A stretch of 5,915 nt of DNA from Bacillota bacterium. Its GTDB lineage: Bacteria; Bacillota; Clostridia; Tissierellales; Peptoniphilaceae. Positions within the stretch are counted from its first letter, which is position 1; each line of letters begins with the position of its first letter. Below the pieces are notes generated by a model, which saw only the letters and a list, made by a program, of their open reading frames with translations, had not been told where the DNA came from and did no database searches. Shown here piece by piece: positions 1 through 5,915 of the stretch. The position numbers were made by a program, and so were the translations under genes. Location: positions 1 to 5,915 of the forward strand of contig JAEXBU010000039.1 in NCBI GenBank assembly GCA_023393815.1, read 5' to 3'.

Positions 1-82
1 TACCATGACCGATAAGGCGAAACAATATATCCTACGAAAGAACCGTGATTTACGACTGAAGCATTGGATATTTCCCAAGTAA
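1..82 (+). CDS. 3' end of an unidentified upstream gene (partial)
   Basis: A frame open from the left edge (codons from position 2) runs 26 codons to TAA at 80-82. The tail is strongly basic (many Lys/Arg) and ends in the residues KHWIFPK. It contains an ATG at position 5, but no ribosome binding site can be seen because only four bases precede it, so this is read as the C-terminus of a longer protein. A short basic tail would suit the cytoplasmic end of a membrane protein. In some Firmicutes, such as Bacillus subtilis, ftsW precedes pycA, but these residues are not enough to identify it as FtsW. It is co-directional with pyc, with 39 bases between its stop and the pyc start. It could also be a chance open frame. 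Confidence 0.4.
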   Translation, partial: TMTDKAKQYILRKNRDLRLKHWIFPK

Positions 83-93
83 AGCGATATAAT
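64..93 (+). promoter_or_regulatory. Predicted sigma-A-type promoter of pyc
   Basis: There is a perfect -10 hexamer TATAAT at 88-93 and a -35-like TTGGAT at 64-69 (4 of 6 matches to TTGACA), with an 18-base spacer. Transcription would start near position 100, giving a leader of only about 20 bases. That leaves little room for a riboswitch or attenuator. The -35 and spacer overlap the last codons and stop of the preceding frame, so pyc could be transcribed both from here and by read-through. The positions are seen directly; promoter activity is inferred. Confidence 0.6.
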
Positions 94-121
94 AGACCCA
101 TTAGTTATAAAGGAGGTCATT

Positions 122-3100
122 ATGGAGAAAAGAAAGTTTAAACGTATTCTCGTCGCCAACCGCGGCGAAATCGCCATTCGTATTTTCCGAGCTTGTCGCG
201 AACTCGGTATACGTTCTGTTGCTATATATTCTAAAGAAGACAGCCTCTCCCTGTTCCGGACCAAGGCCGATGAATCTTACGAAATCGGTAAAGGCAAAAA
301 CCCGGTCGATGCCTATTTGGACATCGACGAAATCATTCAATTGGCTAAAAACAAAGGGGTGGATGCCATTCACCCTGGCTATGGATTTTTAGCGGAAAAT
401 CCGGATTTTGCCCAAAAGTGTGAAGAAGCCGGCATCGTCTTTATCGGTCCGAAAGCGGAAACCATGCGCCAATTAGGGGACAAAATCTCCTCGAAAATCA
501 TCGCCCAAAAAGCGGGCGTACAGACCATCCCCGGCGTGGACGACGCCATTCACTCCGATGCAGAAGCTTTGGAATTTGCCGAAAAAGCCGGTTACCCGGT
601 CATGATTAAAGCGGCAGCCGGCGGCGGAGGTCGTGGCATGCGCGTAGTCCGCAGCAAAGAAGAACTCCTGGATCAATTCCACTCCGCCAAGAGCGAAGCG
701 AAAAAAGCGTTTGGCAACGACTCCATGTTTATTGAAAAATATCTGGATCGGCCGAAACACATCGAAGTACAAGTTCTAGGCGACGTCTACGGCAATGTGG
801 TTCACCTTTTCGAGCGGGACTGCTCCATTCAACGACGCCACCAAAAGGTTATCGAATTTACCCCGGCCTTTTCCATTCCCGATACGTTGCGCGAAGCCAT
901 TTGGGCCGATGCCTTAAAAATTACGAAAAACTTAGGCTATCGTTCGGCGGGCACGGTGGAATTTCTCGTAGACAGCGCAGGAAATCACTACTTTATCGAG
1001 GTAAATCCTCGGATTCAAGTGGAACATACGGTTACAGAAATGGTAACGGGCATCGACATCATCCAAGCCCAAATCCAAATCGCCCAAGGCTATGCCCTAT
1101 CCGACGCCCCCATCGACATTCCGTCGCAAGATGCCATTGAACGCCGCGGCTACTCAATTCAATGCCGCGTCACCACCGAAGATCCCTTAAACCACTTTGC
1201 GCCAGACACGGGGCAAATCACTCTCTACCGCTCCTCCTCCGGTTTCGGCGTGCGTCTGGACGGCGGCAACGGCTTCCAAGGTGCCGTCATCAGTCCTTAC
1301 TACGACTCCCTCCTGGTCAAGGTCATTACCCAAGGCCGCACCTGGAACGATACGGTAAATAAGGCCATTCGTTCTCTGCGCGAATTAAAAGTCGGCGGCG
1401 TTAAGACCAATATCGGCTTCCTGCTTAACGTCTTGAATACGAAAGAATTTAGAGAAGGTAGCTGCGATACGGGATTTATTGCCGAACACCCGGAACTTTT
1501 CGACATCACCACGTCCACGGATAAAGAACTTCGCGTGATGGAACATATCGGCAATATTGTTGTCAACGAAAATTCCGATGCGAAACGATCCTTCGACGTA
1601 CCCGTCGTTCCCGCCTTTAAGGAAGAAAGTTACAAGGGCTCTAAGCAAATCTTCGACGAACTGGGCGCAAAGAAACTTTCCCAATGGATTTTGGATCAAG
1701 ATCGCCTGCTCTTAACGGACACCACCATGCGCGACGCCCACCAATCTTTAATGGCTACCCGCATGCGTACTATCGACATGCTGAAAGTCGCCAAGGCCAT
1801 GAATTACAATGTTCGAGAAATATTCAGCATGGAAATGTGGGGCGGGGCCACCTTCGACGTCGCCTATCGCTTCCTTCACGAAGATCCCTGGGAACGGTTG
1901 GATCTTTTGAGAGAAGCCATGCCCAATCTTTTAATGCAAATGTTGGTTCGCGGCAACAATACCGTCGGCTACAAAAATTACCCGGACAACGTGGTCAAAA
2001 AATTCATTAAAGAATCCGCAGAAGGCGGCATCGACTTGTTCCGTATCTTCGACTCTTTGAACTGGATCGAAGGTATGCGTCTCGCCATCGAAGAAACCAT
2101 CTCCAACGGCAAAATCGCCGAAGGAACGATGTGCTACACCGGCGACATCTTAGACGAAAGCCGAGATAAGTACAGCTTGGAATACTACGTAAATCTGGCA
2201 AAGCAATTGGAAGACGCGGGTTGCCACATCATCGGCATTAAGGATATGAGCGGTCTATTGAAACCCTACGCCGCCGGCAAATTGGTGCGCGCACTGAAAA
2301 ACGAAGTATCCGTCCCCATTCACCTCCACACCCACGACACCACCGGAAATGGCGTGGCCACCGTCCTTATGGCGGCCGAAGCCGGCGTAGACATCGCCGA
2401 TACAGCCATTAACTCCATGAGCGGACTCACCTCGCAACCGGCGCTGAACTCTGTTGTGGCTGCCCTGGAAAACACATCCCGGAGCACGGGCATCGACCTC
2501 GACGCCATCGATCGCATTTCTGCCTACTGGGCAGCCGTCCGCCCCGTTTACGAACAATTCGAATCGGATCTGAAGAGCGGGACCACGGAAATTTACAAAT
2601 ACGAAATTCCTGGCGGTCAATACTCCAACTTGAAACCCCAAGTAGAAAGCTTCGGCCTAGGTCATAAGTTCCGCGAAGTTAAGGAAATGTACAAAGACGT
2701 CAACCAAATGGTCGGCGACATTATTAAGGTAACCCCTTCCTCGAAAATGGTTGGCGATATGTCCATCTTCATGGTTCAAAACGAATTGACGCCGGAAAAT
2801 ATTTACGAAAAAGGCGCCAATTTAGACTACCCGGACTCCGTAGTCACGTATTTCAAGGGCATGATGGGGCAACCTTACGGCGGCTTCCCTGAAAAATTGC
2901 AAAAGATCGTCTTAAAAGATGAAAAACCCATTACCGTTCGCCCGGGTCTCTTGTTGGATCCAGAAGATTACGAAGCGGACAAGGCCCACTTAAAAGATAT
3001 TATGGGGCACGAACCTACAGAACGCGACGTCACCAGCTACTCCCTCTATCCCAAGGTATTTGACGAATACGCCAAAAACTTCAGCAAGTACGACCAACTG

Positions 3101-3565
3101 TGGCGCATGGGTTCGGACATTTTCTTCCACGGCCTACAAGAAGGCGAAACCGCCGAAGTAGCTGTCGGCGAAGGAAAGACCATGATCGTCACCCTGGTGG
3201 AAATCGGCAAGCTGAAAGAAGACGGCACGCGCCAAGTGACTTTCGAAATCAACGGCTCCCGCCGTAGTGTAGATATTACGGACAACACTCGTCCCATGCC
3301 TTCTACCGGAGGTAGCACCACCTTGATGGCGGACGGAAACAATCCGCTGGAAGTGGGCGCCTCCATCCCCGGCACCGTAGCCAAGATCAACGTAGCGGTC
3401 GGCGATGAAGTGAAAGAATCGCAACCTCTTTTGGTCTTAGAGGCCATGAAAATGGAAACGAACATCATTTCTCCCGCAAGCGGCATCGTAGATCACATTT
3501 ACGTCAAAGAAGGCGACAGTGTCGAAAGCGGCCAATTAGTTCTCGAGTTAAAGGATAAAGCATAA
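122..3565 (+). CDS. pyc: Pyruvate carboxylase, biotin-dependent, complete
   Basis: This enzyme carboxylates pyruvate to oxaloacetate using ATP, bicarbonate and covalently bound biotin, in the cytoplasm. It replenishes C4 acids. At 1147 residues it matches the usual single-chain length. The biotin carboxylase domain (about 1-455) starts with ILVANRGEIA and has the ATP-grasp glycine loop GGGGRGM at 167-173, K163, E231-E245 (ERDCSIQRRHQKVIE), and E293/N295/R297/E301 in FIEVNPRIQVEHT. The carboxyltransferase domain starts near 529 with TDTTMRDAHQS. By comparison with the known Staphylococcus aureus enzyme, its metal site is D538, carbamylated K707 (GIKDMSG), H736 and H738 (HLHTHD), with catalytic T871 in VTPSSK. 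The C-terminal biotin carrier domain has EAMKMET with biotinyl K1110, 37 residues from the end. A consensus AAAGGAGGT at 109-117 fixes the ATG start. No key residue is missing. It needs a biotin ligase encoded elsewhere. It ends at a convergent terminator and appears monocistronic unless read from upstream. Confidence 0.98.
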   Translation: MEKRKFKRILVANRGEIAIRIFRACRELGIRSVAIYSKEDSLSLFRTKADESYEIGKGKNPVDAYLDIDEIIQLAKNKGVDAIHPGYGFLAENPDFAQKCEEAGIVFIGPKAETMRQLGDKISSKIIAQKAGVQTIPGVDDAIHSDAEALEFAEKAGYPVMIKAAAGGGGRGMRVVRSKEELLDQFHSAKSEAKKAFGNDSMFIEKYLDRPKHIEVQVLGDVYGNVVHLFERDCSIQRRHQKVIEFTPAFSIPDTLREAIWADALKITKNLGYRSAGTVEFLVDSAGNHYFIEVNPRIQVEHTVTEMVTGIDIIQAQIQIAQGYALSDAPIDIPSQDAIERRGYSIQCRVTTEDPLNHFAPDTGQITLYRSSSGFGVRLDGGNGFQGAVISPYYDSLLVKVITQGRTWNDTVNKAIRSLRELKVGGVKTNIGFLLNVLNTKEFREGSCDTGFIAEHPELFDITTSTDKELRVMEHIGNIVVNENSDAKRSFDVPVVPAFKEESYKGSKQIFDELGAKKLSQWILDQDRLLLTDTTMRDAHQSLMATRMRTIDMLKVAKAMNYNVREIFSMEMWGGATFDVAYRFLHEDPWERLDLLREAMPNLLMQMLVRGNNTVGYKNYPDNVVKKFIKESAEGGIDLFRIFDSLNWIEGMRLAIEETISNGKIAEGTMCYTGDILDESRDKYSLEYYVNLAKQLEDAGCHIIGIKDMSGLLKPYAAGKLVRALKNEVSVPIHLHTHDTTGNGVATVLMAAEAGVDIADTAINSMSGLTSQPALNSVVAALENTSRSTGIDLDAIDRISAYWAAVRPVYEQFESDLKSGTTEIYKYEIPGGQYSNLKPQVESFGLGHKFREVKEMYKDVNQMVGDIIKVTPSSKMVGDMSIFMVQNELTPENIYEKGANLDYPDSVVTYFKGMMGQPYGGFPEKLQKIVLKDEKPITVRPGLLLDPEDYEADKAHLKDIMGHEPTERDVTSYSLYPKVFDEYAKNFSKYDQLWRMGSDIFFHGLQEGETAEVAVGEGKTMIVTLVEIGKLKEDGTRQVTFEINGSRRSVDITDNTRPMPSTGGSTTLMADGNNPLEVGASIPGTVAKINVAVGDEVKESQPLLVLEAMKMETNIISPASGIVDHIYVKEGDSVESGQLVLELKDKA

Positions 3566-3584
3566 ATCATTTGCAAAATAGATA

Positions 3585-3607
3585 AGCCTCCCGACACGGA
3601 GGAGGCT
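3585..3607. other. GC-rich hairpin after pyc, without a T-run
   Basis: AGCCTCC (3585-3591) can pair with GGAGGCT (3601-3607) across a 9-base loop, giving seven perfect pairs. It begins 20 bases after the pyc stop. On the plus strand it is followed by CTCATT and an A-run, and on the minus strand by a mixed sequence, so neither direction has the T-run of a classical intrinsic terminator. It may be a decayed terminator, a pause or 3'-end-stabilising hairpin for pyc mRNA, or an auxiliary stem to the terminator just downstream. Confidence 0.5.
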
Positions 3608-3613
3608 CTCATT

Positions 3614-3655
3614 AAAAAAACAGCGACGCCAATTTCCTCGGCATCGCTGTTTTTT
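3614..3655. terminator. Bidirectional intrinsic terminator between convergent pyc and sensor kinase genes
   Basis: Twelve consecutive pairs join 3615-3626 to 3644-3655, including the GC-rich core CAGCGA/TCGCTG. A single C/A mismatch (3627/3643) follows, then GCC/GGC (3628-3630 with 3640-3642), with a 9-base loop at 3631-3639. On the plus strand the stem ends in six T (3650-3655), terminating pyc. On the minus strand the A-run at 3614-3620 reads as seven T, terminating the regulator-kinase operon. It starts only 7 bases past the kinase stop codon. The symmetrical A/T flanks make both directions plausible. Confidence 0.9.
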
Positions 3656-3662
3656 CATGGAA

Positions 3663-5081
3663 TTAATGCTCTTCTTTCTTCGGCCCTTGAAAGTAAAAGG
3701 TACTGCCTACCCCGAGTTTCGATTTGACGCCGTAGGCGAAGCCGTGAAGATCCAAAATATTTTTGCAAATAAACAATCCCAGACCCGTACCCACCACTTG
3801 GCGCTCGTGGTTGTCGCGACCGCGGTAGAACCGCTCCCAAATCTTTTTCTCGTCCTCCTCCGACATACCGCGACCGTAATCGCGTACACAATAGGTCAAG
3901 ATATCTTTGTGCTCGACGATGTATACGTCGATTCGCTTTTTGTCCGTGGAATAATTCACTGCGTTGGTAATGAAGTTATAGATCACCTGGCGTATTTTGT
4001 TTTCGTCACAAACCAACGTGCCCTTTCCGTGTATGGCGAAAACGTAGCCTGTCCGTTCAAAATTTTTAAAGCGGTTCAATACCTCTTCCGTCAACCCTCG
4101 TAAATCTACGGGCTGAAGGTCCAACTCTCCTAAGCCCGATTCCACGCGGGACAAATCCAGCAGGTCGTTGACGAAGTGGGTTAAGTAGTCCGCCTCTTCA
4201 ATAATGGTCTGCACGTGCTTGTCTCGAAGTTCTTTTTTATCTCCGGATATGTCCCGAATCATTTCCCCATAAGACTTAATCACCGTTAACGGCGTCTTAA
4301 AGTCGTGGCTGACGTTGGCGATTAAATCTTTGCGCATTTCCAAAGCGTCGGTCAACTCCCCAGTGGCGTAGTTCAAGGTGTGCGCTAAGTCGTTGATTTC
4401 CGTATAATCCTGTTCCTTAAACTGCACGTCGTAATTGCCTTGCCCCAGCGCTCGAGCGGTCTTTGCCATATCCGACAAAGGGCGGGCCAGGCGGGAACTC
4501 AAGTAGAGAGAAAGGATAAATGCGAGCAAGAGGGAAATAATACTCACGATAATTAGTTGATTCTTCAGTATTTCCACCGTAGAATCCACGGGATCCACAT
4601 TCGTGGAAACGGCGAGAAAGTATTTTTCGCCCGCCTCTTCTCCCAAATAGGAAACATACAAAATCGACGAAGAGTCCTTATTTTTGTAATCGGCCACGTA
4701 GGTTTCCTCGGTCTTATCGCTTCGAAGGAGCGGCTGAAAATACGTAAAAAAGTCATCTCCTGAAATCATGGGTTGGTAAATATAGTCTAGGGGATTTAAC
4801 GGAAAGACCAGCCCGCCTTTTTCGTTATACACCTGCAAACTCAGGTTTTTCTCAAAGCTATAACGGAGCAAACTGTCTTCGAAGTCCTCCTTTCCGAACT
4901 CCCGAGTCACGGCGCGACCCACTTTTTCCGTGTCGCGAATTTTCATGGATTCGTAAAAGGAATTAATAAAGACGATTTGAAGCAGCCACAATAAAATCAA
5001 GATAAAAAGGGCCATACCAGAAAAGTACAGCCAAAATTTTACCCGAATGCTTCTTTGATCCACAATACGATCGCGTTTCAC
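3663..5081 (-). CDS. Membrane sensor histidine kinase (HAMP-HisKA-HATPase_c)
   Basis: This 472-residue sensor is likely to autophosphorylate and pass phosphate to the response regulator encoded just upstream. A basic N-terminus precedes TM1 (about 16-40). An extracytoplasmic region of about 130 residues (41-173) follows, then TM2 (about 175-196) and a HAMP linker (about 197-248, with RPLSDM at 200). The HisKA domain holds phospho-acceptor H259 in VSHDFKTPLT; D260 and T263 fit the phosphatase motif of bifunctional kinases. The ATPase domain has N369 and N373 (N box), DYGRG at 401-405 (G1), WERFYRG at 415-421 (F box) and GTGLGL at 431-436 (G2). The start is GTG at 5081-5079, which overlaps the regulator's TGA by four bases. 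GGAG at 5088-5091 lies 6 bases upstream of it. The next Met (23) would cut TM1. The TAA at 3663-3665 leads straight into a terminator. The signal is unknown: the outer region matches no sensor domain I recognise. Confidence 0.95.
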   Translation of the reverse strand: MKRDRIVDQRSIRVKFWLYFSGMALFILILLWLLQIVFINSFYESMKIRDTEKVGRAVTREFGKEDFEDSLLRYSFEKNLSLQVYNEKGGLVFPLNPLDYIYQPMISGDDFFTYFQPLLRSDKTEETYVADYKNKDSSSILYVSYLGEEAGEKYFLAVSTNVDPVDSTVEILKNQLIIVSIISLLLAFILSLYLSSRLARPLSDMAKTARALGQGNYDVQFKEQDYTEINDLAHTLNYATGELTDALEMRKDLIANVSHDFKTPLTVIKSYGEMIRDISGDKKELRDKHVQTIIEEADYLTHFVNDLLDLSRVESGLGELDLQPVDLRGLTEEVLNRFKNFERTGYVFAIHGKGTLVCDENKIRQVIYNFITNAVNYSTDKKRIDVYIVEHKDILTYCVRDYGRGMSEEDEKKIWERFYRGRDNHERQVVGTGLGLFICKNILDLHGFAYGVKSKLGVGSTFYFQGPKKEEH

Positions 5082-5758
5082 GACGTACTCCGCTCGCCGA
5101 CAAATTTGTATCCTACACCTCGAACAGTCACGATGTAATGACGATACGGTTCGATGCTGTTTCTGAGCATTTTAATGTGGGTGTCTACCGTGCGGTCGTC
5201 ACCATAAAAATCGTAGCCCCAAACTTTATTTAACAATTTTTCGCGGCTCAAGGCGATATTTTCGTTTTCGGCAATAAAGACCAAAAGGTCGAACTCTTTC
5301 GGCGTCATCTCCACAGGCTTGCCGTCCACATACACTTCCCTACCGTCCAAGTCGATAGAAAGCCCCTCAAAGTCCAGCACATGATTATCCTTGACACTGC
5401 TGTTTCGCTTGGCGATCACCGACAGGCGCGCCATAAGCTCTTTCGGCGAAAAAGGCTTGACCACGTAGTCGTCAATGCCGATTTCGAAACCGTAGAGTTT
5501 ATCGTACTCTTCTCCCCTAGCACTGAGCATGAGGACGGGTATATCTTTTTCTTTTTTTATCTCTTTATAGGCGCTAAAACCGTCGAGACGCGGCATCATT
5601 ACATCCATCACGATGACATCAAAATCCTCGTGCTTACAAATATCTACCGCTTCCATACCGTCCACCGCTTCGGTGACATCATAGCCTTCAAATTCTGCAT
5701 AGGTTCGTATGACTTCCCGGATCTTGGCTTCGTCGTCCACTACTAATAACTTATACAT
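5078..5758 (-). CDS. OmpR/PhoB-family response regulator
   Basis: This is a DNA-binding transcription regulator, predicted partner of the downstream kinase. From the preferred ATG it is 226 residues, normal for the family. The receiver domain (about 1-118) has the acidic pair D8/D9 (VVDDE), phospho-acceptor D52 (VMDVMMPRLDG), switch Ser 79 (LSARGEE), Y98 and K101 (DDYVVKPFSP). The winged-helix output domain (about 124-223) shows the family signatures TPKEFDLL, LSREKLL, VWGYDF, RTVDTHI and TVRGVGYKF. The frame can extend to GTG at 5764, but ATG at 5758-5756 is preferred: AAGGGGG at 5770-5764 lies 5 bases before it, whereas the GTG overlaps that binding site. Its TGA stop overlaps the kinase GTG (GTGA), implying coupled translation. 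All phosphorylation residues are present. The regulon cannot be told from the sequence; self-regulation is common in the family but not shown here. Confidence 0.95.
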   Translation of the reverse strand: MYKLLVVDDEAKIREVIRTYAEFEGYDVTEAVDGMEAVDICKHEDFDVIVMDVMMPRLDGFSAYKEIKKEKDIPVLMLSARGEEYDKLYGFEIGIDDYVVKPFSPKELMARLSVIAKRNSSVKDNHVLDFEGLSIDLDGREVYVDGKPVEMTPKEFDLLVFIAENENIALSREKLLNKVWGYDFYGDDRTVDTHIKMLRNSIEPYRHYIVTVRGVGYKFVGERSTS

Positions 5759-5763
5759 AGGCA

Positions 5764-5770
5764 CCCCCTT
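5764..5770 (-). promoter_or_regulatory. Ribosome binding site deciding the response regulator start
   Basis: On the minus strand AAGGGGG reads from 5770 to 5764, one base off AAGGAGG, followed by TGCCT and the ATG at 5758. The 5-base spacing is ideal for that ATG. The in-frame GTG at 5764-5762 begins on the last G of this site, so it is unlikely to be used. Confidence 0.75.
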
Positions 5771-5782
5771 CTTACGGTACCT

Positions 5783-5788
5783 ATTATA
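5783..5788 (-). promoter_or_regulatory. Possible -10 box upstream of the response regulator
   Basis: A perfect TATAAT reads from 5788 to 5783 on the minus strand, in the 52-base gap between the upstream kinase-like frame and the regulator ATG. A transcript would start near 5776, just before the ribosome binding site. No convincing -35 hexamer occurs at 16-19 bases (candidates TAATTT, ATAATT, GATAAT, TGATAA), and no TG extension precedes the box. If it is a real promoter, it may be weak or activator-dependent. Confidence 0.4.
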
Positions 5789-5810
5789 CTATAGATCTTG
5801 TGTGAAATTA

Positions 5811-5915
5811 TCATGTGGATTGGATTCCCTTTTTCGGAAAACACAAACGGAAAGTACTTCCGTGGTGAAGCTGCGATTTCACGTCGATGGTTCCCTTCAG
5901 ACTTTCCACATTATG
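5811..5915 (-). CDS. C-terminal end of a probable second histidine kinase (partial, GHKL ATPase tail)
   Basis: A minus-strand frame enters from the right edge and gives 34 residues before TGA at 5813-5811. The residues LKGTIDVKSQLHHGSTF, followed by RLCFP, match the last strand-loop-strand of histidine kinase ATPase domains (pattern GxIxVxS...GSTFxxxFP). The protein ends 7 residues later with KKGIQST, as expected for a kinase C-terminus. CheA proteins have a similar NVExLxGxIxVxS segment, but a CheW-like domain should then follow, and it does not. The diagnostic H, N, G1 and G2 boxes would lie outside the window. The gene is co-directional with the regulator-kinase pair and 52 bases upstream of it, so it may belong to the same operon. 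Confidence 0.7.
   Translation of the reverse strand, partial: HNVESLKGTIDVKSQLHHGSTFRLCFPKKGIQST

Noticed and set aside
2255..2641. Long minus-strand open frame opposite pyc, and several others within 473-3486
   Set aside because: They lie entirely inside the conserved pyc coding sequence, have no ribosome binding site that stands out, and show no recognisable domain. Third-position C/A preference in pyc codons keeps opposite frames open.
3598..3613. GGAGGAGG followed by ATT as a small-gene start after pyc
   Set aside because: The purine stretch is half of a perfect hairpin. The only nearby start would be the very rare ATT, and the frame runs through the terminator into the antisense of the kinase gene without coding character.
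3566..3662. Hidden small RNA or gene in the convergent gap
   Set aside because: The 97 bases are mostly taken up by the two hairpins and their flanks. No promoter-like sequence or open frame with a binding site is visible.
3657..4103. Plus-strand open frame of 148 codons opposite the kinase gene
   Set aside because: It is antisense to the conserved ATPase domain of the kinase, begins inside the terminator region, and its translation resembles no protein family I know.
122..5758. Functional link between pyruvate carboxylase and the two-component system
   Set aside because: The units are convergent and separated by a bidirectional terminator, and no shared regulatory element is visible. Adjacency alone does not support a joint system.
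5776..5798. Short palindromes GGTACC, CTATAG and AGATCT upstream of the response regulator as an operator
   Set aside because: Each is only six bases, is not extended by flanking symmetry, and is expected by chance. OmpR-family regulators normally bind direct repeats, which I do not see.

Overview
The window (5,915 bp) looks like ordinary chromosomal DNA from a Firmicute (Bacillota), probably a strict or facultative anaerobe of the Clostridia/Tissierellia type. This rests on strong AGGAGG-type ribosome binding sites, perfect TATAAT boxes, intrinsic hairpin/T-run terminators, a fused single-chain pyruvate carboxylase, and the style of the two-component proteins. Base composition is near balanced, which is rather high for that group. 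The taxonomic guess is inference; no marker gene is present.

Layout, left to right. Positions 1-82 (+) hold the last codons of an unidentified gene. A sigma-A-type promoter (about 64-93) overlaps that gene's end and sits just before a consensus ribosome binding site. Positions 122-3565 (+) hold a complete 1147-residue pyruvate carboxylase (pyc) with all catalytic motifs and the biotinylation site. Positions 3566-3662 are a convergent intergenic stretch with two hairpins. The second (3615-3655) is flanked by an A-run and a T-run, so it can terminate transcription from both sides. Reading leftward on the minus strand, 5811-5915 is the C-terminal tail of a histidine-kinase-type ATPase domain entering from the right edge. 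Then comes a short spacer with a TATAAT box, a complete OmpR-family response regulator (5078-5758), and a complete membrane sensor histidine kinase (3663-5081) whose GTG start overlaps the regulator's stop by 4 bases.

How they work together. Pyruvate carboxylase makes oxaloacetate from pyruvate and bicarbonate (anaplerosis, aspartate-family biosynthesis, or reductive C4 metabolism). The regulator and kinase form a translationally coupled two-component pair that senses an unknown extracytoplasmic signal. The two transcription units converge on a shared terminator, and nothing in the sequence links them functionally. The kinase-like tail at the right edge suggests that a second sensor gene lies directly upstream of the regulator.

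I see no mobile elements, CRISPR arrays, tRNA or rRNA genes, long repeats or frameshifts, and no convincing new biological system. The observations worth following up are the unexplained second kinase fragment, the response regulator start correction, and the compact bidirectional terminator.
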